From contig CM070899.1 of assembly GCA_036417435.1 (NCBI GenBank), forward strand, positions 67,163,001-67,227,000: a DNA stretch of 64,000 nt, written 5' to 3'. Under the pieces are notes generated by a model. That model did no database searches and was not told where the DNA came from. It saw only the letters and a list, made by a program, of their open reading frames with translations. This DNA comes from Inia geoffrensis. Taxonomy: Eukaryota > Chordata > Mammalia > Artiodactyla > Iniidae. The translations under genes were made by a program, and so were the position numbers. Every line of letters starts with the position of its first letter. Position 1 is the stretch's first letter. Of the stretch, positions 23,581 to 33,446 are shown piece after piece.

Positions 23581-24444
23581 CTAGAGAAGTTCCTTTAGCA
23601 TTTGTTGTAAAGCTGGTTTGGTGGTGCTGAACTCTCTCATCTTTTGCTTGTCTGTAGAGGTTTTAATTTCTCCATCAAATCTGAATGAGATCCCTGCTGG
23701 ATAGAGTAATCTTGGTTGTAGGTTTTTCTCCTTCATCACTTTAAATATGTCCTTCCAGTCCCTTCTGGCTTGCAGAGTTTCTGCTGAAAGTTCAGCTGTT
23801 AACCTTACGGGGATTCCCTTGTGTGTTATTTGTTGTTTTTCCCTTGCTGCTTTTAATATTTTTCCTTTGTATTTAATTTTTGACAGTTTGATTGATATGT
23901 GTCTTGGCGTGTTTCTCCTTGGATTTATCCTGTATGGGACTCTCTGTGCTTCCTGGATTTGGTTAACTTTTTCCTTTCCCATATTAGGGAAGTTTTCAAC
24001 TATAATCTCTTCAAATATTTTTTCAGTCCCTTTCTTTTTCTCTTCTTCTTCTGGAACCCCTATAATTCGAATGCTGGTGTGTTTAAAGTTGTCCCAGCGG
24101 TCTCTGAGACTGTCCTCAGTTCTTTTCATTCTTTTTTCTTTATTCTGCTCTGCAGTAGTTATTTCCACTATTTTATCTTCCAGGTCACTTGTCCGTTCTT
24201 CTCCCTCAGTTATTCTGCTATTGATCCCTTCTAGAGTATTTTTAATTTCATTTATTGTGTTGTTCATCATTGCTGGTTTCCTCTTTAGTTCTTCTAGGTC
24301 CTTGTTAAATGTTTCTTGCATTTTCTCTATTCTATTTCCAAGATTTTGGATCATCTTTACTATCATTCTGAATTCTTTTTTCGGTAGACTGCCTATTTCC
24401 TCTTCATTTGTTAGGTCTGCTGGGTTTTTATCTTGCTCCTTCAT
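23581..24444 (-). CDS. L1 ORF1 (RNA-binding chaperone), open frame of 287 codons
   Basis: ORF1 of the minus-strand L1. The plus-strand copy starts at MRRQKNTQQMKEQ; here a 2-nt loss in the ACACAG stretch puts that first ATG out of frame, so the usable start is the next in-frame ATG (MKEQDKN), about ten codons in. Order along the protein: basic/acidic N-terminus, heptad-rich coiled coil (about residues 35-105), RRM-like domain with IIGVPEEEEKKKG (about 125-165), and the C-terminal domain ending LQQMLKELL. The whole frame is open. Known role of the family: trimeric L1 RNA chaperone in cytoplasmic L1 RNPs. It is probably not expressed, because the 5'UTR is truncated. Confidence 0.8.
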   Translation of the reverse strand: MKEQDKNPADLTNEEEIGSLPKKEFRMIVKMIQNLGNRIEKMQETFNKDLEELKRKPAMMNNTINEIKNTLEGINSRITEGEERTSDLEDKIVEITTAEQNKEKRMKRTEDSLRDRWDNFKHTSIRIIGVPEEEEKKKGTEKIFEEIIVENFPNMGKEKVNQIQEAQRVPYRINPRRNTPRHISIKLSKIKYKGKILKAAREKQQITHKGIPVRLTAELSAETLQARRDWKDIFKVMKEKNLQPRLLYPAGISFRFDGEIKTSTDKQKMREFSTTKPALQQMLKELL

Positions 24445-24977
24445 CTGCTGTGTTTTTCTGTTTTCTCATTTTGCTTATCTTACTCTGTTTGTGGTCTTCT
24501 TTTTGCAGGCTGCAGGTTCATTGTTCCCATTGTTTTTGGTGTCTGCCCCCAATGGCTAAAGTTGGTTCAGTGGGTTGTGTAGGCTTCCTGGTGGAGGGTA
24601 CTGGTGCCTGTGTTATGGTGGATGAAGCTGGATCTTGTCTTTCTGGTGGACAGGTCCACGTCTGGTGGTGTGTTTTGTGGTGTCTGTGACCTTATTATGA
24701 TTTTAGGTAGCCTCTCTGCTAATGGGTGGGGTTGTGTTCCTGTCTTGCTAGTTGTTTGGCATAGGGTGTCCAGCACTGTAGCTTGCTGGTCGTTGAGTGA
24801 AGCTTCGTGCTGGTGTTGAGATGGAGATCTCTGGGATATTTTCGCCATTTGATATTACGTGGAGATGGGAGGTCTCTTGTGGACCAGTGTCCTGAATTTG
24901 GCTCTCCCACCTCAGAGGCACAGCCTTGATTCCGGGCTGCAGCACCAAGTGTTTTCATCCACACGGCTCAGAATAAA

Positions 24978-25006
24978 AGGGAGAAAAAAAAAGAAAAAAA
25001 GAAGGA

Positions 25007-25078
<72 letters not shown>

Positions 25079-25180
25079 AGGAAAGAAAGAAGGAAAGAAA
25101 GAAAGAAAACAAAAGTAAGGAAGAAAGGAAGGAAGGAAGGAAGAAAGGAAGGAAGAAAGAAAGAAGAAGGAAAGAAAAAA
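24978..25180 (+). repeat. (GAAA)n/(GGAA)n purine tract
   Basis: A long GAAA/GGAA microsatellite on the plus strand, within the minus-strand L1 5'UTR, equivalent to the polypyrimidine tract of the other L1. The long K/E-rich and F/S-rich open frames over it are repeat artefacts. Confidence 0.95.
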
Positions 25181-25993
25181 GAGGATAAAAGAAAGTAAAA
25201 TAAAGTAAGATAAAATAAACTTATTAAAATGAAAAATAAAAAAATTATTAAGGAAATAATTTTGTTTAAAAAGTAAAAAAAAAAAAAAAACCAGATGGAC
25301 AGAACCCTAGGACAAATGGTGAAAGCAAAGCTATACAAACAAAATCTCACAGAGAAGCATACACATACACACTCACAAAAAGAGGAAAAGGGGAAAAATA
25401 ATAAATCTTGCTCTCAAAGTCCACCGCCTCAATTTGGAATGATTCATTGTCTATTCAGGTATTCCACCGATGCAGGGTACATCAAGTTGATTGTGGGGAT
25501 TTAATCCACTGCTCCTGAGGCTGCTGGGAGAGATTTCCCTTTCTCTTCTTAGTTCGCACAGCTCCCGGGGTTCAGCTTTCTATTTGGGCCTGCTCCTGCA
25601 TGTAGGTCACCGGAGAGTGTCTTTTCTTCTCTCAGACGGGACGGGGTTAAAGGAACTGCTGATTTAGGGGCTCTGCTTCATTCAGGCCGGGGGGAGGGAG
25701 GGGCATGGAGTGCGAGGCGGGCCTGCGGCGGAAGAGGCCGGTGGGACTTTGCAGCAGCCTGAGGTGCGCCGTGCGTTCTCCTGGGGAAGTTGTCCCTGGA
25801 TCCCGGGACCCTGGCAGTGGTGGGTTGCACAGGTTCCCAGGAGGGGAGGTGTGGATAGTGACCTGTGCTTGCACACAGGCTTCTTGGTGGCGGCAGCAGC
25901 AGCCTTAGCGTCTCATGCCCGTCTGTGTGGTACGCACTGTTAGCCGTGGCTCACGCCTGTCTCTGGAGCTCCTTTAGGCAGAGCTCTTAATCC

Positions 25994-26030
25994 AAATTTG
26001 TTGTTTTAAACCAAAAACAAGGAAAAAAAA
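25994..26030 (+). repeat. MaLR-like LTR fragment, right part
   Basis: Continuation of the LTR-like repeat beyond the target-site duplication of the minus-strand L1 (TTGTTTTAAACC). Confidence 0.5.
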
Positions 26031-26379
26031 AAAGAATGTACTGTTTTACTCTACAGTTTATGTTGCTTATCTTGATCCTGACAAATCCTATTTTTTCAGC
26101 GGTTACTGGCAACATCCCCATGAAAGCATAAGGGCTTTTCAGGGAAGAATTATGGTCTGAGCCAGTGCTAAAAGCTGTGATTTCTGGTGGCTAGGGTCTC
26201 AGCACCACTCACCAGTCTTTTTACCCACATTGCTCCTCTTTTCCCAAGTGCCCTATTGGATATCTTATTTAAATCAAACTTTCCCAAATTTTTGAGTACC
26301 ACCTTTGGGATTTTTGCCATATCAAAGTAGCACCTGAGGTGATAGTAACTGAATCCCTTTCTTCAAATTAACTTAATTT
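26031..26379. other. Unique intergenic sequence
   Basis: Nothing recognised up to the SINE poly-T. Confidence 0.4.
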
Positions 26380-26593
26380 TTTCTTTTTTTTTTTTTTTTT
26401 TGCGGTACATGGGCCTCTCACTGTTGTGGCCTCTCCCGTTGCAGAGCACAGACTCTGGACGTGCAGGCTCAGCAGCCATGGCTCATGGGCCCAGCCACTC
26501 CGCGGCGTGTGGGATCTCCCCAGACCGGGGCACGAACCCGTGTCTCCTGCATCGGCAGGCGGACTCTCAACCACTTCGCCACCAGGGAAGCCC
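26380..26593 (-). mobile_element. CHR SINE, short form
   Basis: On the minus strand it starts GGGCTTCCCTGGTGGCGAAG and ends in a poly-A (poly-T at about 26382-26401). Imperfect flanking repeats TAACTTAATTTTT and TAACTTAACTTTT mark the target site. Confidence 0.95.
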
Positions 26594-26606
26594 TAACTTA
26601 ACTTTT

Positions 26607-29485
26607 AAACAGTACTTTTGCTTTATAAGTAATAGCTATAAAATATTAGGTTTGATGTGCTAATTGTTTTTTTCCAATACACATTAAAAAAAAAACTATT
26701 AAAGTGAAAAAAAAAAACCCTCTGCATTAAAATAAACTCATAACTTAAACTTTTAAAAACAACTCTGCCTATGTACCCACGAAAATCGCCTCAAAGTACA
26801 TCAGTGACTTAGCTCCTCCACTTTGTGAAATACTTTCTTAAGCCTTTGCTACCCTCCCCAGGCCTTCTACGCAAACCTAGCCCTTCATCCTCAGCAGGCT
26901 CCCTCACCTCCTAGTTTCTTAAAAAGAGAATCCATCAGACTTGAAATCCATTAAGCATCTCCCTGTATCTTCCCATTCCATACACACCCCTGAAAGCACA
27001 CCTGCAACTGCTGTCATCCTTGTTTCTTCCTGCTCTGCTCTTAGAAGAGGAGCCTGACCTTCTTTCTGTTAAAGAAATGTCTGAAGCTCATCCTGATGCA
27101 CTGTCTCAAGGATCTTACCACTCAAAGAGTCTAGTTTGCCAAGGATTTACCTAAATTATGTGAACGTGAATTCTTTAAATGATTCTGAGCTGATTTCTTT
27201 TAAAATAGTTGTTAAATCTGGCACATTTTAAATCTCAGAAATTCTACTTCCTTATTTTCTGAGAATTACAGGAATATTATATTTAAATAATCACTTATTT
27301 ATCTCATAAGTCAATCAGAACAGGACTTCTTTAATTTAGGAAATTTTATAATCTAATAATACCATCTGGATTCAGGAAAGCGTTACACATCCATACAATG
27401 AGACATAAAGACCTTTTGGAATTACAGACATATAGACATACAGACACGGAGTTTATAATTTCAATTTTAAATTTTCAGTCATGAGTCAAGAGTAAACACA
27501 GAAGCACAAAAACTTTACTGGTTCAGATATCAAAGAGGTGTTCTCCTTCTTGGTGGAATACCACATTCTTACCTTATTTGAGCCCAAATAAATGAATAAG
27601 CAAACAAACAAGACTAACAAACTAGTTTCTCTGTTGTCTCTCACCCAACAGAGAAAAGATCTCTACAAATCATTAATCCGTTCCCATGTTCTGGTCAGAA
27701 CATAACACCAAATTCCTAATCGTTGCTACCAAGAGTGGGCAATGACATTGCTGTAAGTACAACAAAGACAAACCACAAAATTAATAGAGAACAATATTAA
27801 AACTAGAAAAACAGAGAGCAAAGTGAAGTTGTCATTTTGAGAGCCAAAAAAAAAGATGTGTCTAGGCGTTAAGCAACCCAGGAGCTGCATTCCTCTGGTC
27901 AGAACTATACCTAGTTTTGTTAGGTGAATCCATTGGGCAACTCAGTAGAAAACCTCCAAACTGTTAAAAGACATTTGGAAAAAAAAAAGGTAAAAATCAT
28001 GCCTCTCATACAGATATAAAATGAACATGTGTTAAAGATTGTATTGAATGTATTAATCAATGAAGAAACAAGGTAGACATTGTAACCAGCTCAAAGGAGA
28101 AATTGAAAACCACAAACATATAGAGTAAAGGAATGTTGAAATGAATCTGCAAATGGAAGCAAAACAAGCTTCTTCCACAGTGGTAGAGAGAAGTCAACTG
28201 AACCTCTACTGGTAAGGACAGATTCTGCATGTCTATAAACAAGAATTATTTTGTATTGCTGTCAGTTATCTACAATTTACAGAGTTTTAAGATAGTTTCC
28301 ATAGATTTGGAATCAGATAACCCTAATCAGATAACCCTGGGGGATTGTCTAGATTGTAGATAATGCAGTTGTCCACCTGGGCACAAATTTTTCCCATACA
28401 AGAGACACCTCTCCCACGAAAACAGAAGAAACAGGGATGTATGTGAATATAAGTAAATCTGTAATAAGGACAAGAAATTAAGGAAGCTCATCTCTGATAA
28501 GTCTCTTGTGCATGCTTTCCCCTCTTCCCCTTTCCCACTCCCCCCGTAAAACAAAACATGAGATTATCTGCTACTACAAATTAAAGGAGCTGGTTGCTAT
28601 GAAAGGGCTCCATGCACAAAAATATCTCACACCAGCCTTACCACAGCGACTTTCTCATTTCAGTAAAAGTAGCCTTTAAGCCACAGATAGGTCATCTGGG
28701 AGATATGCTGTATCATCCTTTGCCTTGGCACTGGCCAATCCTCTGGGAATCTATCTCTAGGCAAGTTTGGGAAACCCTGCTCTATCGCCTTTTAGTTTAT
28801 GGAGTTAGCCAGAAGAGCCCTGAAAAGATGCAACCCAGGGCTAGTAAGTTCTGAAAGGTCCTCGGAGTTCTTTCTAGGTGGGATATTTAGGAGGTGTCCT
28901 GGGGAGTCAATGGGTGCAACATGAGGGAAGGGGGAATGGCCATAGAAGTAAAGGAATAGCAGAGGAAGGGGGCTAGTGGGGAACTGCAACGAGCTTCCTC
29001 AGTAGAGAGACTCAGAGAAATGGAGAACAGTTAAATCAGAACCTTCAGGGGAAGGCTCTGGCACTGATATTTTAAAAAGCTCTCATGGTGATTACAAACT
29101 GCAGCCCAGGTTGCTAACCTCTGTTCCCCAGCTGACGTTCACCAATTTCACACCAGGTAAAGCTGGTTACTGATACTGTGGTTCTAAGTGACTCATCTGT
29201 TCCCTGTTCAAGAGGATGTGAGCATTTTGGTTGAGCTTCCTCTTCTTTTTAATTAGAGCAAAATTCCTAAAGAGGAAATGACTTGTGGGTTTTGCCTGTT
29301 TCAACTGAGTCACATCACTGAATGTTCCCTTTCTGGAAATAAAAAGGATAAGGTAGATTTTCCGCTTATCAGTGTGTGCTATCCTGTTGTTGCAGTAAAA
29401 ATGAGCAGGACTCAGAAATGTGACTGTAAAATGACAGGCTTGAAGTCTTTATTCTTTTCTAAGCTATTGCAAAGAGTATGACCTA
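26607..29485. other. Unique intergenic sequence
   Basis: About 2.9 kb without a recognisable gene. A-rich runs occur at 26684-26720 and 27970-27990. Short ORFs at 28327-28554 and 28612-28854 resemble no family I know. Confidence 0.4.
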
Positions 29486-29489
29486 GTAA

Positions 29490-29630
29490 TACTTCAAGTG
29501 GTACAGTAGAAAGAGAAATGGATTTGGCCTCAGAAGATGGTAGGACCAGTGCCAGTACTGCCCAGGGAAATCACTACACACTTACCTCAGCCTCAGTTTC
29601 CTTCTCTGAAAAATGAGATTTTTCCATCTC
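29490..29630 (+). mobile_element. MIR SINE fragment
   Basis: CAAGTGGTACAGTAGAAAGA, a region equivalent to the B box, and CCTCAGTTTCCTTCTCTGAA with AAAATGAGA match the order of MIR. Confidence 0.75.
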
Positions 29631-29639
29631 TTTGGATCT

Positions 29640-31035
29640 ATAATGCCAATGATTGTAAGACGCACCACAGTTTTACATACCACTAAGAAAACATAGATGA
29701 TTGTTTTATTCCACTGCTAATGTAAATACTTAGAATTATTATGATGACAGCATTTATTGGTAACAGAGTCCAAATGTTCCAGAATATAAAAATAAAACGC
29801 TTTTTTTCTTGTTAAAAAATCGGATAAGTTGAGAAAAATCCTTTAAATCAATCTTTTCTAAAGTCTGTTTATTAAAAAATGCCTAGTGAGACTCCTCATG
29901 TGAGATCTTAAGATACAAAAGATTATCTAACTAAAAAGCCACCTTCCTCAGAACGTTCCTATATGACTTCCAAAAGATGTGTTTAAAGATCACTATCTCC
30001 CCGTAAAAAAGCAACTGGAGACTTACATATACTTAACCAGTGATAAGAACAAGAATTGTTTTCGTCAAAATCTAAATATGGGATCTTAAATATTTTGTAG
30101 TTTGGCAGAAGCCAATAGGGTTTCAATGCTGCAAATGTGTAGTGTGAAAACATGAGGGTGATTACAAAGGCATAAGGTGAACTGGGTAAATATGCTCAGT
30201 TACTGAGGTAGTCGATGTAGCTGGGAGGAGGGACAGGATAGAGAAAGAAGAAACAGGAGGAGAAGAGTAGAAGAACACAAGAGTTTGGGGCGGGGGGGGG
30301 GGGGGGGAAGACAACTGTGTAACAGAAAGGAGAGAACAGAGTAAGGAAATCTAAGATGTTAATATGAACACCTCCAGCAACTGTCCTCCTGGGTGAGGCC
30401 TTCAATAAATGTATAGCCTGACAGAAAACATTCAGAAAATATCCAGAAAAGAAACAGCCTGCCTTCAAATAGTGATATGGGTGGGTGGGGTTATTTTTCT
30501 TATCCAATTGATTCTACACAAAAAAAGTGTAGCTAAAGAAAAGCAGACTGTGTGAGGGAGGTGGTGTCTGGAGACCCATTGCTGGCTCCATAAGAGCCTC
30601 TTAGCGGTGAGGAGACAGAAACTGGGCTCCAGTCCAGCCTAAGCAAGAAAGGCAATTTGTTAGCTCATGTAACCAAACCACGGAAAGGACTGAACGACCA
30701 ATGACACTCTTCCTTCATTTCTTTTCCTGGTCTTTTTCTCTCAATTTCTTCCTTGGGGTACAGAAGTTGGACATCAAGGGCCTTGGGTTTACATCCTTAT
30801 AGCTCATGAGCCAAGGCTTAAAAACAAACCAACAAACAGACCGCCAGACCCTCTACATGGGCAACGTTCATCAGTGTATTCTAAAATCATTAAGTGAAAG
30901 ATGTATGGGAAACTTGATAATGGAGGCATCAGGCTACTGACCTCACCTGAACCGACTGGTGCAGCCGGACATTACCTGCCTTATGTTGAGATGCAATAGG
31001 AAGGATATGCCCTACCAATGGGCCTCTAAAGCTTA
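29640..31035. other. Unique intergenic sequence with a poly-G run
   Basis: No gene recognised. A G4-C-G16 run lies at 30287-30307. Confidence 0.4.
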
Positions 31036-31039
31036 AGAA

Positions 31040-31440
31040 ATAAATTAAACCAGGACCTAATTATGACTTTAGATCTAACTACAAACTTTCAAGAAACATG
31101 GAGAATAGAGAAACAAGTTAAACGACATCATCAGTAATACAGGAGCCAAATGAAAGAAATGTGTCGTTTCATGGTGCAAGTATCCGGTTTCCCCAACAAA
31201 TCAAGAGCGTGAAGAGAAATGGCGCTGGGGGTAGAGCGGCCGTGGAGAGGGGGCTTTAGGCGATTAATAGAGACCTAAGAGGCATAGCAACCAAACACCA
31301 TGTGGGAGGACTGAACCTCGTTTGGATCCTTACGACAAACCACCAATAAAAGGCACCTTTAAAACAATCAAGGAAATTGGAACGTAGAATGAATATTAGG
31401 TGACATTAAGGAATTACCTTAACTCTTCGAGGTGTGATAA
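31040..31440 (+). repeat. Ancient interspersed repeat, class not assigned
   Basis: CTCGTTTGGATCCTTACGAC, GACATTAAGGAATTACCTTA and AGGTGTGATAATGGCTGG form a signature I recognise as a common old mammalian repeat. I cannot name the class safely. Confidence 0.45.
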
Positions 31441-31735
31441 TGGCTGGGTGATTACTTTTTTTTTTTTTTTTTCCCAAGTACTCATCAAAGGAAGCTTAAG
31501 TGGGAAACGACGTGCTCTGATGTGCTGCACCACCCGCGCGGCTCACTCCGCACCACGGCAGCCTCACGCACCGCGCGGATCCCGCTCGTTCGCCAGGTCC
31601 TCGAGGGCGCCGCGCGCAGGGCACGGCGCCGCGCGCAGGGCATTCTGCCGCGCTCGCCACTCCCGGCACGCTCCGCGGGCCGAGCGCCCCAGCAGGAGGA
31701 CCCAACGCCCGGGACCTGGGACCCGCAACGGAGCC

Positions 31736-31769
31736 ACTTACCCAAGGTGCCCCGGGCGATCATTTGCAT
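31736..31769 (+). promoter_or_regulatory. Distal sequence element of U6 gene 1 (octamer, possible SPH)
   Basis: A perfect octamer, ATTTGCAT (31762-31769), lies about 200 bp before the U6 start. Just upstream, TACCCAAGGTGCCCCG resembles a Staf/ZNF143 SPH site with a few mismatches. The same block is kept in the second copy. Oct-1 and Staf binding is established for vertebrate U6 enhancers; occupancy here is inferred. Confidence 0.85.
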
Positions 31770-31901
31770 GTCCCTTCGAAAAGTGAACCCGACAGATCGT
31801 CGCTGTCTAGCGACTACAGCACCAAATGTGCCAGCCTCATGACTGGGACTCCACATCAAATTTTCTAAATGTTCGGCGATCACCGGAGACTCTCAGTTCA
31901 G

Positions 31902-31919
31902 TCACCGTAAGTGTAAGAG
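31902..31919 (+). promoter_or_regulatory. Proximal sequence element (PSE) of U6 gene 1
   Basis: TCACCGTAAGTGTAAGAG sits at -64 to -47 relative to the U6 start, the canonical place for SNAPc binding, and closely resembles vertebrate PSEs. Confidence 0.9.
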
Positions 31920-31935
31920 GCGAGAGGCACCGTGC

Positions 31936-31943
31936 TTTATATA
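31936..31943 (+). promoter_or_regulatory. TATA box of U6 gene 1
   Basis: TTTATATA at about -30. In snRNA promoters a TATA box beside a PSE specifies RNA polymerase III. Confidence 0.92.
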
Positions 31944-31965
31944 CTCTGTGGGCAAGATGAATGCC

Positions 31966-31971
31966 GTGCTC

Positions 31972-32022
<51 letters not shown>

Positions 32023-32071
32023 GGCCCCTGCGCAAGGATGACACGCAAATTCGTGAAGCGTTCCATATTTT
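31966..32071 (+). ncRNA. RNU6: U6 spliceosomal snRNA gene (copy 1)
   Basis: A complete 106-nt U6 gene. It opens GTGCTCGCTTCGGCAGCAC (5' stem-loop), contains the ACAGAGA box (32005-32011) that pairs with the 5' splice site, the AGC catalytic triad region (AGATTAGCATGG), the U4/U6-pairing and internal stem-loop region, and ends GTTCCATATTTT. The final T4 is both the 3' end and the Pol III terminator. I see no mismatch to the conserved mammalian sequence. U6 forms the catalytic core of the spliceosome with U2, after unwinding from U4. A full external promoter (octamer, PSE, TATA) separates it from the abundant promoterless retro-pseudogenes, so it is probably a functional locus. Confidence 0.97.
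32068..32071 (+). terminator. Pol III terminator, U6 copy 1
   Basis: TTTT run at the U6 3' end followed by GTGCCC. T4 is the minimal vertebrate Pol III terminator. Confidence 0.85.
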
Positions 32072-32095
32072 GTGCCCTTCCCCACCATCCTGACC

Positions 32096-33085
32096 CCTGT
32101 GCTGATTAACACAAAGAACAGTGGGGTTTTGAGAGGCAGCTCTGCAAGACCGCTCGGAGGCCACCTGCACGGCTCTCCCACCGGATACTTCTGCCTCCCA
32201 GGGTGGATTCTAGCTCTATGGCCTCCCGGCATGCCCGCAGCCGACCTGTCTCATTTCTATTATTAAATTACCTAGATAATCTTGCTGTCTGCAGTCGAAT
32301 GCTTGTTACTGTTGGTTAAAATCTGCTTTTGGTTTGGACAATTAACTTTTCTCTTAAATTTCCCATCACAGAATCCACCCGATTTAGGTAAAGCGGTATT
32401 TTGAGTGATCCTTAGAAGTCAGATAAAAAATGACTTCTTAGGAAAGCAGATGAGAATGGGCTTTCTGCTTCTAGCCAGTTTTCAACTGGTGCTGGAGCTC
32501 TAGGATCCACAGGCACCGGCCAACATTGATTTCATCCGGTATAACCCACTCCTTGGTAACAGTCCCTGCTTTTGTGTAGCTCAGTCTGAGAGCGTACGAA
32601 CTCCTGTCTAAAACGACCAAAGAATATCACAAAGTAGGCCCAAGATTTGTGCACTGCTGTTGCTTACTTCCTTTAGCAAAGATTCATTAATTTCGCAATA
32701 ATTCATTGATTTAATAATTTAGAAATGATTTGGTAAGGACTCATCGAGCGATTCATGTGTCAGTGTAAGTGAATAAGAGCTGGGCCTCTGGAGTTTGTGT
32801 TGTTAAGGGAGACAGACCATAAATAAGGCGATTTCAGAACTTTCAAGTTCTATGAAGGAAATGCAAGTTGACATTTTCTCATTTCCAAGATACGTAGAAA
32901 CGACATATTTGCACATAAATTCCCAAGTGTACAACTTGGCTTCATACACATTTCATACATTGCCTTACACGAATATTTTTATAGTGAAAAATCACTATAG
33001 TGAAAATCACTTAATTTCAGCATTAAGTGCCAAACGTTGTGCTTCTGGCCCATAGCTTTTCCTTTGGAGCTGATGAACAAAGGGT
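32096..33085. other. Spacer between the two U6 genes
   Basis: About 1 kb of mostly AT-rich DNA between the convergent U6 genes. No gene or repeat recognised. The inverted arms do not extend into it. Confidence 0.6.
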
Positions 33086-33108
33086 GTCCGGATGGTGGGG
33101 AAGGGCAC

Positions 33109-33112
33109 AAAA
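33109..33112 (-). terminator. Pol III terminator, U6 copy 2
   Basis: TTTT on the minus strand at the end of U6, followed by the same GTGCCCTTCCCCACCATCC flank as copy 1. Confidence 0.85.
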
Positions 33113-33157
33113 TATGGAACGCTTCACGAATTTGCGTGTCATCCTTGCGCAGGGGCC

Positions 33158-33208
<51 letters not shown>

Positions 33209-33214
33209 GAGCAC
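33109..33214 (-). ncRNA. RNU6: U6 spliceosomal snRNA gene (copy 2)
   Basis: A complete 106-nt U6 gene on the minus strand, with the same sequence as copy 1 by eye: GTGCTCGCTTCGGCAGCAC at the 5' end (33214 downward), ACAGAGA box, catalytic AGC, and TTCCATATTTT at 33109. It converges on copy 1, with 3' ends about 1,037 bp apart. It has its own TATA, PSE and octamer at the same spacing as copy 1. The promoter spacer sequences have diverged while the RNA has not, which argues that selection or gene conversion maintains it. Confidence 0.97.
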
Positions 33215-33236
33215 GGTATAAGTTTCGTCTACAGTC

Positions 33237-33244
33237 TATATAAG
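33237..33244 (-). promoter_or_regulatory. TATA box of U6 gene 2
   Basis: CTTATATA on the minus strand, about 23-30 bp before the U6 start. Confidence 0.9.
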
Positions 33245-33261
33245 GCACGGAAGTTTCTCGC

Positions 33262-33279
33262 TTCTTTCACTTACGGTGA
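33262..33279 (-). promoter_or_regulatory. PSE of U6 gene 2
   Basis: TCACCGTAAGTGAAAGAA on the minus strand at about -65 to -48. It differs from the copy 1 PSE only near its 3' end. Confidence 0.9.
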
Positions 33280-33414
33280 CCGAATTGCGCGTCTTCCCAG
33301 CTACCGCTGAACGTTTAGGGAAATCTGATATCGCGTAACCACTGAGCAGGCTCGCATATTTGGTGCTATGACTGCTAAACCGCGAGGCCTATTGGGTTCA
33401 TTTTTCGGAGGGAC

Positions 33415-33446
33415 ATGCAAATGAGCGCCCGAGGCACCTTGGGTAA
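33415..33446 (-). promoter_or_regulatory. Distal element of U6 gene 2 (octamer, possible SPH)
   Basis: The octamer ATTTGCAT (plus strand ATGCAAAT, 33415-33422) lies about 200 bp before the start, preceded on the minus strand by TACCCAAGGTGCCTCGG, the same possible SPH site as copy 1. Confidence 0.85.

Larger units (their letters stand above)
19341..25993 (-). mobile_element. Near full-length L1, 5'-truncated, minus strand
   Basis: A 6.65-kb L1 flanked by a 14-bp target-site duplication, AAATTTGTTGTTTT (19327-19340 and 25994-26007). On the minus strand it starts inside the 5'UTR at AAGAGCTCTGCCTAAAGGAG, equivalent to about 3508 of the plus-strand L1. It runs through GC-rich sequence, a (GAAA)n tract, ORF1, ORF2, the 3'UTR and a poly-A (poly-T from about 19342). 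ORF1 is open; ORF2 has many frameshifts and stops. It split an older LTR-like repeat. Confidence 0.95.
31544..32095 (+). repeat. Left arm of the U6 inverted duplication
   Basis: About 550 bp containing the GC-rich upstream region, promoter elements, U6 gene and 24 bases of 3' flank. It is the inverted counterpart of 33086-33602. Identity is highest over the U6 gene and the distal element and lower between. The left arm has an extra tandem GC-rich unit (GGCGCCGCGCGCAGGGCA at 31606 and 31625) that the right arm lacks. Confidence 0.85.

Noticed and set aside
23747..24559. 270-codon plus-strand frame
   Set aside because: Antisense shadow of L1 ORF1 on the minus strand; its hydrophobic composition is what the reverse complement of a lysine/glutamate-rich gene gives.
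24859..25350. Long K/E/R-rich and F/L/S-rich frames
   Set aside because: Low-complexity translation of the (GAAA)n tract in the L1 5'UTR.
30196..30507. 103-codon minus-strand frame over the G run
   Set aside because: It depends on the poly-G (poly-Pro) stretch and has no domain or conserved motif.
31400..31883. Open frames of 100-130 codons over the left U6 arm on both strands
   Set aside because: They lie across the U6 upstream region in CpG-rich DNA with few stop codons, show no domain, and overlap mutually on opposite strands.
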